From assembly GCA_002280565.1 (NCBI GenBank), contig NCEF01000010.1, forward strand, positions 19,637-83,636: a DNA stretch of 64,000 nt, read 5' to 3'. A model generated the notes under the pieces. That model was not told the DNA's origin and made no database searches. It was given only the letters and a program-made list of their open reading frames with translations. Of the stretch, positions 14,601 through 27,321 are shown one piece after another. The position numbers and the translations under genes are program-made. Source of the stretch: Sphingomonas sp. 32-66-10 (GTDB taxonomy: Bacteria > Pseudomonadota > Alphaproteobacteria > Sphingomonadales > Sphingomonadaceae). Within the stretch, counting starts at the first letter, position 1; every line of letters starts with the position of its first letter.

Positions 14601-16580
14601 ATGCGCATTATCGTTCTGGCCCTCGGCCTGCTGCTCGCCACGCCCGCATTTGCGCAGGAGGCAGCGCCCGCGCAGCCTCCTCCTCTCCAGCCCGAGGATC
14701 AGGCGCGCGCCGACACGCTGCTGATCCGCGCCACCGAACATCTCCTCGCCGGCCGCCGCGCCGACGCCGCTCCGCTCGTCCGCGAAGCGCTCGCGCTCGC
14801 CGCCCCCGCCGATGACGTCGCGCAACTTCAGGGCATGACCCAGTTCGATGTCTATTCGCGCTGGCTCGAAGCCCGCACCGCCGCGATGAAGGCGCGCGAT
14901 TTCGCGACCTTCGCCCGCTGGGCTTGGCAGACCAGCGCATTCAACCTGCTGCGCGCGGCGGAGCGCACCACCGAGACCGGACCGATCGCGCCCGACGATA
15001 TCGTCGACCTCTTCTTCATGACCTACGGCCTCGTCCTCGCCGGCGAGGAAACCCGCGCCACCGCCTTCATCGCCCCTTTCCTCGCCGCGTCCGACCCGGC
15101 ATTCGAGACCGCCTTCGCAAAGGACATGGCGAGCCGCGCGGTCAGCGTTCAAAACTGGGGTGGGCAGGACAAGCCCCGCGCCGCGCGCCTCGTCGCCTTC
15201 GCCATCGCCGCCTTTGACCGCCCCGCCGCCCGCGCGCCCGATCCGGTCCGCGACCTCTACCGCGTGCAGGGCGTGATCCTGCGCACCGCCGGAGACTTCG
15301 CCGGCGCCCGCGCCGCCTTTGCCAAGGCGCGCAAGCCCGGCACCCCGCCCGCCGACGCCGAACTCGCCTTGATGTTCGCGATGGGAGAGGTCGATTCCGG
15401 CATCCGCGCCGTGCAGCAACTGGTGGGCGACACCCAAGGCGCGCCCCTCTCCCGCCGCGCCGCCGACCGGCTGATCGAAGTCGCGGGCCAGACCGGCAGC
15501 GGCAACGCCGCCACCATTGCGATCTATGAACGCGTCTGGCCGGTCTACCGCCGCACGCTGAAGATCGACGATCACGCCATGCAGAGCGCCGGATCGGTGC
15601 TCGCCAATCTCTATATCGAAACCGGAGAGCCCGCGCGGGCCGAACCGATCCTGATCGACCTGCTCGCGCTGGCGGAAAAGCGCTGGGGTCCGGAGTCCAA
15701 CGGCGCGCTGATGTATGTCCTCGAACTCGCCGCATCGGTCGAAGGGCAGAACCGGATGGCAGAGGCCGAGTTGCTCTATCGCCGCATCTGGGCCCTGTCG
15801 CTGCGCTACAATAATTACGAGCCCGACGACGCGCGGGAGGCGTTTGAAGGGATCACCCGCACCCTGCTCGCGCGCGGACTGGTCACCGACGCACTGACCT
15901 TCACCGCCGATGGCATCGCCCGCGTGCGCGCCGCGGGGGACGAGATCAGCCGATCGCGACGCATGTTCTACCTGCTCGCCCGCGCGCAGGCGCTGGAGGC
16001 GTCGGGCGCACTGTCGGACGCGGAAGCGCACGCGCGCGAGGCGGTCAGCATCGGCGAAAGCGACGAAAAGATGAACATCGCAGCCAGCTTCGACGACCCC
16101 AATGTCTATGCCCGCGCCCGCCTCGCCCACCTGCTCGAACGCCAGAACCGCGCCGCGCAAGCCGAACCGATCCGCCGCCTGCTGCTCGCGAAGATCGAGG
16201 GCAACGACATGATTCCTTGGGAAGGCGAATATCGCACCGAAGCCTTGCGCGCGCTCGCCGCCAACCTGACGATGCAGGGCAAGGACGAAGGCGCTCGCCT
16301 GTTCGCCACCCGCATCGCCGCCACGTCCCGCATCTACGGCACCGACAGTCCGCAACTGCTCGACGTTGCCGAACCCTTCGCCCGCGCCCTGCTCCAGTCC
16401 GGCCGCGCCGGCGCCGCCCTCACCCCCGCCCGCCTCGCCCTCGCCGCCCGCACCTCAGCCCGCTTCACCGGCGACGCCGCCCGCGCGAACCTCAGCGACC
16501 TCGCCCTCGCCCGCAAACGCACCGAAGCAGCCCAGCTGCTGGTCGAGGCGGCGTGGAAGGCGAGCCGACCGAAACCCTGA
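14601..16580 (+). CDS. Exported TPR-like repeat protein
   Basis: A 659-residue protein with a signal peptide (MRIIVLALGLLLATPAFA-Q) and an otherwise helical, Ala/Arg-rich sequence. Recurrent patterns such as ARAEPILIDLLALAEKRWGP, NRMAEAELLYRRIWALSLRY and LEASGALSDAEAHAREAVSI have the spacing of tetratricopeptide repeats, concentrated between residues 330 and 560. TPR domains bind other proteins, so a periplasmic scaffold is the likely role, with no partner visible. GGGAGGA at 14590-14596 supports ATG 14601. It is followed after 88 bp by an unrelated exported protein. Confidence 0.75.
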   Translation: MRIIVLALGLLLATPAFAQEAAPAQPPPLQPEDQARADTLLIRATEHLLAGRRADAAPLVREALALAAPADDVAQLQGMTQFDVYSRWLEARTAAMKARDFATFARWAWQTSAFNLLRAAERTTETGPIAPDDIVDLFFMTYGLVLAGEETRATAFIAPFLAASDPAFETAFAKDMASRAVSVQNWGGQDKPRAARLVAFAIAAFDRPAARAPDPVRDLYRVQGVILRTAGDFAGARAAFAKARKPGTPPADAELALMFAMGEVDSGIRAVQQLVGDTQGAPLSRRAADRLIEVAGQTGSGNAATIAIYERVWPVYRRTLKIDDHAMQSAGSVLANLYIETGEPARAEPILIDLLALAEKRWGPESNGALMYVLELAASVEGQNRMAEAELLYRRIWALSLRYNNYEPDDAREAFEGITRTLLARGLVTDALTFTADGIARVRAAGDEISRSRRMFYLLARAQALEASGALSDAEAHAREAVSIGESDEKMNIAASFDDPNVYARARLAHLLERQNRAAQAEPIRRLLLAKIEGNDMIPWEGEYRTEALRALAANLTMQGKDEGARLFATRIAATSRIYGTDSPQLLDVAEPFARALLQSGRAGAALTPARLALAARTSARFTGDAARANLSDLALARKRTEAAQLLVEAAWKASRPKP

Positions 16581-16668
16581 CGGACGTCGACGCGCGGCGC
16601 CTGTATTTTCCCGCCATTCAGGCGCAATGTCGGTTCAAGACCGAGTCGAATGCGTTTCAGGGGAGACG

Positions 16669-17674
16669 ATGATGACCGCCCGCAGCCTGTTCCTGTGCCT
16701 GATAGCGCTTGCCGCAACGATCCTCGCCCCCCCCCGCCACCGCACAGGTCGTCGGCGACTGGGACACCACGCTTGGCCAGATCACCATTCGTCGCGAGGC
16801 ACGCGTGGCACCCGGCTGGACCACGGGCACCGGCCGTCAGCTTCCCGTCCGACCGCGCGGCCAACTGGTCAATCTGGAGGGTCGGATGGCCGGGTTGCGC
16901 TGGACGGGCGACTGGTTCTCGCTTGGCCCCAGCCCCAATCCCGCCACGCGGCCCTGTCCGGTACCGAGCAAGCCGCGCGGCTATAGCGATCGCGACAACA
17001 CCGCATATTTCGGCGACTTCACCGTCACCTTCAACGCGGCCGAGACCCGGTTTACCGGCACCTATCGTTGGGTCTGTCGCCACCAGAATGGACGGGTGCG
17101 CTACGGCCCCGCAACCGCGTTCTCGGGCACGCACCGCAACACCTATACCCAGGACGGCAACCCCCGGGAGAGTCGCGATGTCCCGCCGGTCACCCGGTCC
17201 GAACCTGTTGAATCGGATCGCCCGCGCCTCGACCCCTATCGTCCCGGCGCTCGCAGCGCCGAATTCTGCAACAGCCTGAGAGGCTCGACCATCATTGCGG
17301 GCACCCGAACGCCGATCCGCTTTTCTGGCCGCTATCGCTCGCGACCTTGCTACATCGGACCGCTCGACAAGATCGAGGTCGCGATGGACGATCCGGAGGG
17401 GAAACGCCCAACTCAGGTTATCGCGCGTGAATACAAGGTTTCCACCATATCGGGCGATCAGACGATCATCCGTCTGACGGGCGGAAATATCCGCGCGGTC
17501 CTTCCCTTTGCCGGCGTGCCGGTTCGCGGCAGCCTGGTCCGCGGAACTTTGGGCACCGCGATCTGCAGCGGGGACACCTGGTTGCTGCACCTGCGCTTTT
17601 CCGACGGGACCGACAGTGAACCCATCGGAACCGTTATAAGCCGCTGTGGCCCCGCTAATCGCCCGCGCAGATAG
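16669..17674 (+). pseudogene. Exported protein of unknown function, out of frame at a C9 tract in the signal peptide
   Basis: ATG 16669 (or 16672) follows GGGGAG and opens a signal peptide, MTARSLFLCLIALAATILA. The frame then breaks in a run of nine C at 16727-16735. With eight C the sequence would continue PPATAQ-VVGDWDTTLGQI and remain open to the stop at 17674, giving about 334 residues. The mature part has Cys residues in pairs (CRH, CNS, CYIG, CSG, CGP) suggesting disulfides, and is beta-rich. No known family was recognised. The tract could be a sequencing artefact or a slipping, phase-variable switch. ORF finders would start at a false TTG (16709). Confidence 0.6.
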
Positions 17675-17695
17675 GGGATAATCGGGCAGCGGGGG

Positions 17696-20088
<2,393 letters not shown>

Positions 20089-20161
20089 TCGACCGCAGCG
20101 CGTAGAATTGACGCACTGCAAAAATTTCACGAAGCTGCAATGCAGCGCAAGATGATTCTCC

Positions 20162-20182
20162 GCCCCGGGCGCGCCCCGGGGC
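20162..20182 (+). promoter_or_regulatory. Strong hairpin between glnB and glnA
   Basis: GCCCCGGG (20162-20169) pairs with CCCGGGGC (20175-20182) around a 5-nt loop, 35 bp before the glnA ATG. No T-run follows. It could be an RNA-processing or stability element that sets the glnB to glnA ratio. Confidence 0.4.
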
Positions 20183-20216
20183 AGGGCAGGACAAAAACAG
20201 AAAGGGCTTGGTTCCA

Positions 20217-21558
20217 ATGGCTAACACCGCCGCCGACATTCTGAAGATGGTCAAGGATCAGGAGATCGAATGGATCGACCTGGACCGACGGCCTGATGTT
20301 CGACGGTTCGTCGATCGAGGGCTGGAAGGCGATCAACGAATCCGACATGATCCTGAAGCCCGATCTGGACGCTGTCTGGACCGATCCGTTCTCGGCCACC
20401 CCGATGCTGATCCTGGTGTGCGACATCGTCGAACCCTCGACCGGTGAGCTCTACGCCCGCGACCCGCGTTCGACCGCGAAGCGTTCGGAGGCGTATCTCC
20501 AGTCGCTCGGCATCGGCGACACCGTCTATGTCGGCCCGGAAGCCGAATTCTTCATGTTCGACGACGTCCGCTTCGAAAACAGCTATTCGACCAGCTATTA
20601 CGCGATCGACGACATCGAACTGCCCGGCAATTCGGGCAAGGAATATGAAAGCGGCAACCTCGGCCACCGTCCGCGTGCCAAGGGCGGTTACTTCCCCGTC
20701 GCGCCGGTCGACAGCGCCGTCGACATCCGTGGCGAGATGGTTTCGACCATGCTCGAAATGGGCCTGCCCTGCGACAAGCATCACCATGAAGTCGCTGCAG
20801 CACAGCATGAGCTGGGCCTGACCTTCGGCACGCTCGTCCAGACCGCCGACCGCATGCAGATCTACAAATATGTCGTGCATCAGGTCGCCCATGCCTATGG
20901 CAAGACCGCGACCTTCATGCCCAAGCCGATCAAGGAAGATAACGGCTCGGGCATGCACACGCACATCTCGATCTGGGACAAGGGCACGCCGCTGTTCGCG
21001 GGCAATGGCTATGCCGGCCTGTCCGAAATGTGCCTCTACTTCATCGGCGGCGTGATCAAGCATGCCAAGGCGCTCAACGCCTTCACCAACCCGTCGACCA
21101 ACAGCTACAAGCGCCTGGTCCCGGGCTATGAGGCGCCGGTGCTGCTCGCTTATTCGAGCCGCAACCGCTCGGCCTCGTGCCGCATCCCGTACGGTGCAGG
21201 TGCCAAGGCGAAGCGCGTTGAATTCCGCTTCCCGGACGCGCTGGCCAACCCGTATCTGTGCTACGCCGCGCTGCTGATGGCCGGCCTCGACGGCATCCAG
21301 AACAAGATCCATCCGGGCGACCCGATGGACAAGAACCTCTACGACCTGCCGCCGGAAGAGCTGAGCCAGGTCCCGACCGTGTGCGGCTCGCTGCGCGAAG
21401 CGCTCGACAGCCTCGAGGCGGACATGGACTTCCTGCTCAAGGGTGACGTGTTCAGCAAGGATCAGATCGAAGCCTATATCGAACTGAAGCGCGCCGACGT
21501 CGCTCGCTGGGAAATGACGCCGTCGCCGGTCGAATACGACATGTACTATTCGTCCTGA
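20217..21558 (+). pseudogene. glnA: Type I glutamine synthetase with about 70 nt missing near the 5' end
   Basis: The gene for ATP-dependent ammonia assimilation. The N-terminus [22 protein letters not shown] is normal, then the frame shifts and resumes at [15 protein letters not shown]. Compared with the family, about 24 residues of the beta-grasp segment (RFTD...) are absent and the offset between the two parts (79 nt, where about 150 are expected) implies loss of about 71 nt near 20279. The rest is intact to the end, including the active-site segments and the adenylylation-type C-terminus. As read, no functional enzyme could be made unless translation began at ATG 20296. glnA is usually essential without glutamine, so an assembly error or a second copy elsewhere is likely. 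Confidence 0.88.
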
Positions 21559-21608
21559 CGGACGATCCTTTCGTCGCCGCTTCGGGGGAGGCGGTGCCGG
21601 ACAGCGAG

Positions 21609-21637
21609 ACGCCCGGGTCGAAAGGCCCGGGCGTTTT
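21609..21637 (+). terminator. Rho-independent terminator after glnA
   Basis: ACGCCCGGG (21609-21617) pairs with CCCGGGCGT (21626-21634), followed by a T-tract (21634-21637). Confidence 0.85.
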
Positions 21638-21676
21638 GGTTGCAGCGCAGCAGCGATTCGCCGTTGCACTTCCGCA

Positions 21677-21694
21677 ACGTCATGCAATCGTCAC
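21677..21694 (+). promoter_or_regulatory. Pho-box-like direct repeat upstream of the phytase locus
   Basis: ACGTCAT-GCAA-TCGTCAC: two 7-bp direct repeats separated by 4 bp, the spacing of a PhoB box (CTGTCAT-N4-CTGTCAC), with GTCAT and GTCAC conserved and the first two bases of each repeat off consensus. It lies 115 bp before the TonB receptor start. PhoB control fits the encoded phosphatase and phytase. Confidence 0.5.
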
Positions 21695-21808
21695 AACTTA
21701 GAAACAAAAACGCTACCGAAACAACATCTAACTGACATGACGCGCCCTTAGCTGCCGCTCGACTCGATCCTGCCGCCGTGGCGGGACTCGAACGATCGGG
21801 GGACCATC

Positions 21809-24595
21809 ATGAGCTTTCGCCGCGCACACCTGCTTCAGGGTGCCTGCCTTGCCGCAGCATTATTCGCGCCTGCAGTCGCCTTCGCCAGCGATATCACCGG
21901 TACGGTCACCGACGCGCGCGGCGTGCGCGGGCTTCAGGGAACGCAGGTCCGCATCGTGGAGCTGGACCGTGTCACCGAAGCCGGCCGCGACGGCAGCTTC
22001 CGCTTCGGCGATGTCCCCGCCGGCACCTACACGATCGAGGCAAGCTATATCGGTGCCGACCCGGTCACGACGCGCGTCACCATCACCGACGATGCCGACG
22101 CAACCGCCGCACTGCGAATCGGTAGCGACGACGAAATCCTCATCATTGGTCAGTCGGCAAGCCTGACTGGCGCACTCTCGCGCCAGCGCGCCGCCGACGG
22201 TGTCGAAAACGTCCTGACCCGCGACGCGGTCGGCCAGTTCCCCGACCAGAATGTCGCCGAATCGCTGCGCCGCGTTCCGGGCGTCAACGTCCTCAACGAT
22301 CAGGGCGAGGGTCGCTTCGTCTCCGTGCGCGGCCTCGACCCCGAGCTCAACTCGGCCTCGGTCAATGGCACCCGCCTGCCCGCTCCGGAAAGCGACGTCC
22401 GCTCGGTCGCGCTCGACGTCATCCCGGCCGAGCTGATCGAATCGATCGAGATCAAGAAGTCGCTGACCCCTGACATGGACGGCGACACGATCGGCGCGTC
22501 GATCGAGATCAACACCACCAGCGCCTTTGACCGCAAGAAGGACCTGTTCGGCATCAAGCTCGAAGGCAGCTACAACAATTATGCCGACGCACTGACCCCA
22601 AAGGCCAGCGTCGATTTTTCGACCAAGCTCACCGATAATTTCGGCATCGCCGGTGGCATCAGCTATTATCGCCGCAAGTTCGAAACCGACAATATCGAGG
22701 CGTCGGACTGGAACGAGGACGGCGGCGTGGTCTTCGCCGAAGAGGTCCAGTATCGCGACTACGACGTCGAGCGCGAGCGCATCGGCGGTTCGCTGAGCCT
22801 CGACTTTCGCGCCAGCGACACGACCAAGCTCTATGCGCGCGGCCTGTACAGCGAGTTCGCCGATCAGGAATATCGCGGCGACGTGACCTTCATCATGAGC
22901 GGCGATCCGCGCGCGGGCAGCGCAACCTCGGCGCAATTCTCCAGCGCCGATGGCCGTATCGAAGTGCGCCGCCGCATGAAGGATCGCTTCGAAAAGCAGA
23001 AGATCCAGTCGCTCACGCTGGGCGGTGAGACCGAAACCGGTCCGTGGAAGCTCAGCTGGTCGGGCGCCTATGCCGAATCGAGCGAGCGTGAGAATGGCTC
23101 GGTCGACCCGACCCGCTTCCGTGCGCGCTTCAGCGGCACGGGCGCGAATGCGGTGCTGGTCGATTTCGACTATAGCGACATCCGTCGCCCGCTGTTCAGC
23201 GTGTCGGGCAACACGACTTTGTTCGACAACCCCGCCACCTATGGGTTCAACGAGCTTGAACTGACCGCGCTGTCGGACTCACTGGACAAGGAGTGGAGCG
23301 CGCGCGCCGATGTGTCGCGTGAGTTCGCGCTCGATAGCGGCACCTTCACGGTCCAGGGCGGCGTCAAGTCGCGCTGGCGTGCCAAGTCCTATGACCTCGA
23401 AGCGCTGGTCTATGACGGCTATGACGGCAGCTACACGCTCGCCAACGTGCTCGGCGGACAGACCTATCGCATTCAGAATCTCGGCCCGCTGCCCGGTCAG
23501 ACGTCGCCGACCGACTTCTTCAACACCAACCGCGCCAATTTCGAGCTGAACCAGCTCGACACCGATCTGAATTCGGCAACGTCCGACTATGCGATCGATG
23601 AAGACGTGCTCGCCGGCTATCTGCTCGGCCGCTATGACACCGGCAGCTTCCGGGCGATCGGTGGTCTGCGTGTCGAACGGACCTACAACGACATCCGCGC
23701 CTTCACCACGACCACCGATGGTGACGATGCGTTCGTGACCCCGAACCGCATCACGCGCAGCTACACCGACTGGCTGCCCAGCCTCACGCTGCGCTTCGAA
23801 CCGCAGCGCAACCTCGTGCTGCGTCTCGCCGGCTACAAGAGCCTCGTTCGCCCGAAGCTGTCCAACCTCGCCCAGCGCGTGCTGGTGAACGAGGATGATG
23901 AGGCCGAATTCGGCAACCCGAACCTCAAGCCCTATCGCGCCTGGAACCTCGACGCGTCGGCGGAATGGTATTTCGGCAACAACTCGGCGCTGACCGGCGG
24001 CGTGTTCTGGAAGTCGATCAAGGACTTCATCACCACTGTCCACACCGATACGGCCGGCACCGTCTATGGCATCCCCTATGACGAAGCGGACACCTTCCAG
24101 AATGGCGACACCGCGCATGTAAAGGGCATCGAACTGTCCTTCGCACAGCGCTTCACCTTCCTGCCAGGTCCGTTCGACGGCCTCCTGCTCAATGCCAACT
24201 ATACCTACACCGATGCCAAGGGCACGATCTTCAACGACGGCGACCCCGCCGACCCGCGTGAAATCCCGCTGCCTTCGGCATCGAAGCACACGTTCAACGT
24301 CGTGCTCGGCTAGGAAAAGGGTCCGCTCTCGCTGCGCGTGGCCGGCACCTATCGTGACAAGCTGCTCGAGGAAGTGGGCAACGGCGCCGATCAGGACCGC
24401 TACGCCGACCAGCATTTCCAGCTGGACCTGTCGGCCAAGTTCCGCGTGATCAAAGGCGTCCGCCTGTTCGCCGACTGGGTGAACGTGACCGACGCTCCCT
24501 ATTTCGCCTATCAGAATTACGAAGGCGCCAAGCGCATCCTGCAGTATGAGAAGTACAGCTGGACCGCGAAGTTCGGCGTCAGCGCCAATTTCTGA
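21809..24595 (+). pseudogene. TonB-dependent receptor of the phytase locus, interrupted by TAG
   Basis: An outer-membrane receptor of about 928 codons. Signal peptide, then a carboxypeptidase-regulatory-like domain (ITGTVTDARGVRG..., residues 30-105), plug domain (NVAESLRRVPGVNVLNDQGE) and 22-strand barrel. An in-frame TAG at 24311-24313 stops the frame inside a barrel strand; the same frame continues without other disruption for 93 more codons and ends in the expected C-terminal Phe (KFGVSANF). A single base change from TAC or TAT (Tyr) would restore it. Ligand inferred from neighbours: phytate or other organic phosphate. If the lesion is real the barrel lacks its last strands and would not fold. 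Confidence 0.85.
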
Positions 24596-24611
24596 TCGGG
24601 GGTCACCACGC

Positions 24612-26117
24612 GTGAAGTTGCAGCAAATCCGGGCGTTCGCCCTTCCCCTCACGGTCGCGCTCGTCGCGGCCGTGAGCCACGGGGCACTGGCGCAGCAGGC
24701 GGCCAACCCGCTGCCCAGAACGACCGGATTTGCGATCCCCACGACGACGGAGGATGGCGCCCCCATCCCCCGCTCGCCGGGCAAGCCCTATGCGCCGCGC
24801 AACCTTGCCGACCGCATCGTGCTGACCCCGGGCGCCGACCCGTCGCGCGAAATGGCGGTCGCCTTCCGCACCGACACGGCGCAGACGACGGCGCAGGCGC
24901 AGATCGCTGTTTCGGTCGACGGCCCGACGCTTGAGGAACAGGCCCGCACCGTTTCCGGCATCACGCTGCCGATCGACAGCAGCTATGGCCGCGCTTTCTA
25001 TCATCAACTGCGCTTCACCGACCTGACGCCCGACACCGTCTATGCCTATCGCGTCAAGGGCGCAGCCGGCTGGAGCGAATGGTATCAGTTCCGCACCGCA
25101 GCGGCGCAGGCGAAACCGTTCCGCTTCCTCTATCTCGGCGACGTTCAGAACGGCATTCTCACTTACGCCAGCCGTGTGATCCGTCAGGCGTTTCTGAGCC
25201 ATGGCGACATCCGCCTGACCGTCCATGCCGGCGATCTGGTCGGCCAGCGCGACGATCTCGACCATGATGATGAGTGGGGTGAATGGAACCAGGCGGGCGG
25301 CTATAACTACGCCAGCGTCCCGCAGCTTCCGGCGACCGGCAACCATGAATATGCCGACCTGATCGCCCCCGACGGCACCGAAAGCCGCGTGCTCGGCCCC
25401 TATTGGCACGCGCAGTTTGCATTGCCGAAAAACGGCGTCGATCCGGTCAAGGCGACCACCTATTTCGTCGATTATCAGGGCGTCCGCTTCATCGTCCTCG
25501 ACGGCACGGCGGCGATTGATCTCGGCTCGATGCAGCAACAGACCGCATGGCTCGATGCGACGCTCGCCTCAAGCAAGGCGAAATGGAACGTCGTGCTGTT
25601 CCACCAGCCGGTGTTCACCTGCGCCCGCCCCAAGGACACCGCCAAGATCAAGGCCGCGTGGAAGCCGGTGTTCGAGGCGCGTAAGGTCGATCTCGTGCTG
25701 CAAGGCCATGACCATTGCTATGCCCGCCTGACCAGCGAGGCCGGGCGCGAAGCCAGCGCCAAGGCGCGCGCCGACGGATCCATCCAGGGGCCGGTCTATC
25801 TCGTCTCGGTCACCGGATCCAAGATGTACGGGCTCAACACCCGCGCGCGCACCCAGCCCGACCGGACGGCGGAGGCGACCGAACTTTATCAGATCGTCGA
25901 TGTCGACGGCGCCGCCCTCAAATTCCGCACCTACACCGCCTCGGGCCGCCTCTATGACGGATTCGATCTGGCGAAGGGCGCCGATGGCCGCAACCGGTTG
26001 AGCGAGATTGCCGAGCCAAAGATCGCCGAGCGCTTCTGTTCCGGCCCGCGCGATGCTGACGGCAGCCAGACGATCGGCCCGGATGGCGGGAAATGCGCCG
26101 CCGAATTCAAGGATTGA
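24612..26117 (+). CDS. Exported metallophosphoesterase, purple-acid-phosphatase type
   Basis: A 501-residue periplasmic phosphatase. After a signal peptide (cleaved near GALA-Q) comes a fibronectin-III-like N-terminal domain (residues 60-165) as in purple acid phosphatases, then the calcineurin-type catalytic domain with its motifs in order: YLGDVQNG, HAGDLVGQ, ATGNHEY and GHDHCYAR. These bind the two metal ions. GTG 24612 follows the receptor stop by 16 bp and the phytase frame overlaps its end, so the three genes form a unit. In that unit it would remove phosphate from phytase products or other esters in the periplasm (inferred). Confidence 0.87.
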   Translation: MKLQQIRAFALPLTVALVAAVSHGALAQQAANPLPRTTGFAIPTTTEDGAPIPRSPGKPYAPRNLADRIVLTPGADPSREMAVAFRTDTAQTTAQAQIAVSVDGPTLEEQARTVSGITLPIDSSYGRAFYHQLRFTDLTPDTVYAYRVKGAAGWSEWYQFRTAAAQAKPFRFLYLGDVQNGILTYASRVIRQAFLSHGDIRLTVHAGDLVGQRDDLDHDDEWGEWNQAGGYNYASVPQLPATGNHEYADLIAPDGTESRVLGPYWHAQFALPKNGVDPVKATTYFVDYQGVRFIVLDGTAAIDLGSMQQQTAWLDATLASSKAKWNVVLFHQPVFTCARPKDTAKIKAAWKPVFEARKVDLVLQGHDHCYARLTSEAGREASAKARADGSIQGPVYLVSVTGSKMYGLNTRARTQPDRTAEATELYQIVDVDGAALKFRTYTASGRLYDGFDLAKGADGRNRLSEIAEPKIAERFCSGPRDADGSQTIGPDGGKCAAEFKD

Positions 26118-27168
26118 TCCGCTGACCCGCCTGCTCATCACTGCTGCCCTGCTCCCGCTCGCCGCCTGCGCCGCGGGGAAGCGCGAAGTCCCGGTGGTCC
26201 CCACCACCCCCGCCGCGAGCGTGGAGGCGCGTGGGGAAACCGATGCAGTCGGCACCGCCAACGCTGATGCGGCCGACGACCCCGCGATCTGGCGCAATCC
26301 GGCGGACCCCGCCGCCAGCCTGATCGTCGGGACGGACAAGAAAGCCGGGCTGCACGTCTATGACCTGAGCGGCAAGGACCGCTTCTTCATCGACGCGGGC
26401 CAGGTCAACAATGTCGACCTGAAGGACATGGGGCCGCTCGGCATCATCGTCGCGGCGAGCGACCGCAACGATCGCAAGAATGCCAAGCTCGCGCTGTTCC
26501 GCCTCGACACCGCGACCACAAAGCTGATCCCGCTCGGCATCGTGCCGGTCGGCGCGGGCGAAGCCTATGGCGTCTGCCTGATGGCGGTCGGCAACACGCT
26601 GCACGCGTTCAACGTGATCAAGGACGGCACGATCCGTCAGGTCGCGCTCGACCTGACCGGCGCGACGCCGACCGGCACGATCGTCCGCACGATGAAGCTT
26701 GGCACCCAGTCCGAAGGCTGCGCCGCCGACGCGCGCACCCAACGGCTCTATGTCGGTGAGGAAAATGTCGGTCTGTGGCGCTTCGACGCCCGCGCCGATG
26801 GTCCCCTCGCCGGCACGCTGATCGCGCCTGCCGATGGGCAAAAGCTGGTGATCGATGTCGAGGGTGTGACCCTTGCGCCGGAAGGCACCGGCAATGGCGG
26901 CTATGTGATCGTCTCCAGCCAGGGCGACCACGCCTATAGCGTCTATCGCCTGTCCGACGATTCCTATGTCGGTCGCTTCCGGATCGCCGCGGGCAGCACC
27001 ATTGGCGCGACGGAAGAAACCGACGGGATCGACTTCGCCCCAGGCGATTTCGGTCCCACCTATCCCGGCGGCCTGTTCGTCGCGCAGGACGGCTACAACC
27101 CGCCCAAGGCGCAGAACTTCAAATATGTCGCCTGGGCCGACATCAAGGCGGCGCTGGGCATCCAGTAA
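26083..27168 (+). CDS. Beta-propeller phytase, probable lipoprotein
   Basis: About 361 residues of a 3-phytase-type beta-propeller enzyme, which hydrolyses calcium phytate. Family features: DDPAIWRNPADPAASLIVGTDK early on, GLHVYDLSG, VNNVDLKDM, ASDRN, GEAYGVCLM and EGCAADARTQRLYVGEE. A lipobox (LAAC) follows a hydrophobic stretch, suggesting a membrane-anchored periplasmic form. The start is unclear: ATG 26083 overlaps the phosphatase gene by 35 bp, and a CTG at 26122 would give a more compact lipoprotein signal. Together with the TonB receptor and phosphatase it forms a phosphate-scavenging locus. Confidence 0.88.
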   Translation: MAGNAPPNSRIDPLTRLLITAALLPLAACAAGKREVPVVPTTPAASVEARGETDAVGTANADAADDPAIWRNPADPAASLIVGTDKKAGLHVYDLSGKDRFFIDAGQVNNVDLKDMGPLGIIVAASDRNDRKNAKLALFRLDTATTKLIPLGIVPVGAGEAYGVCLMAVGNTLHAFNVIKDGTIRQVALDLTGATPTGTIVRTMKLGTQSEGCAADARTQRLYVGEENVGLWRFDARADGPLAGTLIAPADGQKLVIDVEGVTLAPEGTGNGGYVIVSSQGDHAYSVYRLSDDSYVGRFRIAAGSTIGATEETDGIDFAPGDFGPTYPGGLFVAQDGYNPPKAQNFKYVAWADIKAALGIQ

Positions 27169-27321
27169 AACGCACGGATCCGACATTGCGCGGCACAAGG
27201 TGAAACGCCGGTAACGACCGGCGACGCGTTGTGCCGCGACATGTTCGCTTTGGAAATTTCGGCGCTCCAACAGCGATTCGATACCGCTCATTCGAACTCC
27301 GCTGCGGCTGGTGGAACGTGG

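Noticed and set aside
13150-16355. Long minus-strand reading frames (13150-14580, 476 codons; 14520-16355, 611 codons) and similar antisense frames elsewhere
   Set aside because: They are shadows of plus-strand genes in high-GC DNA: composition is His/Arg/Gly-heavy, with no domain motifs or ribosome-binding sites, while the plus-strand frames carry clear family motifs.
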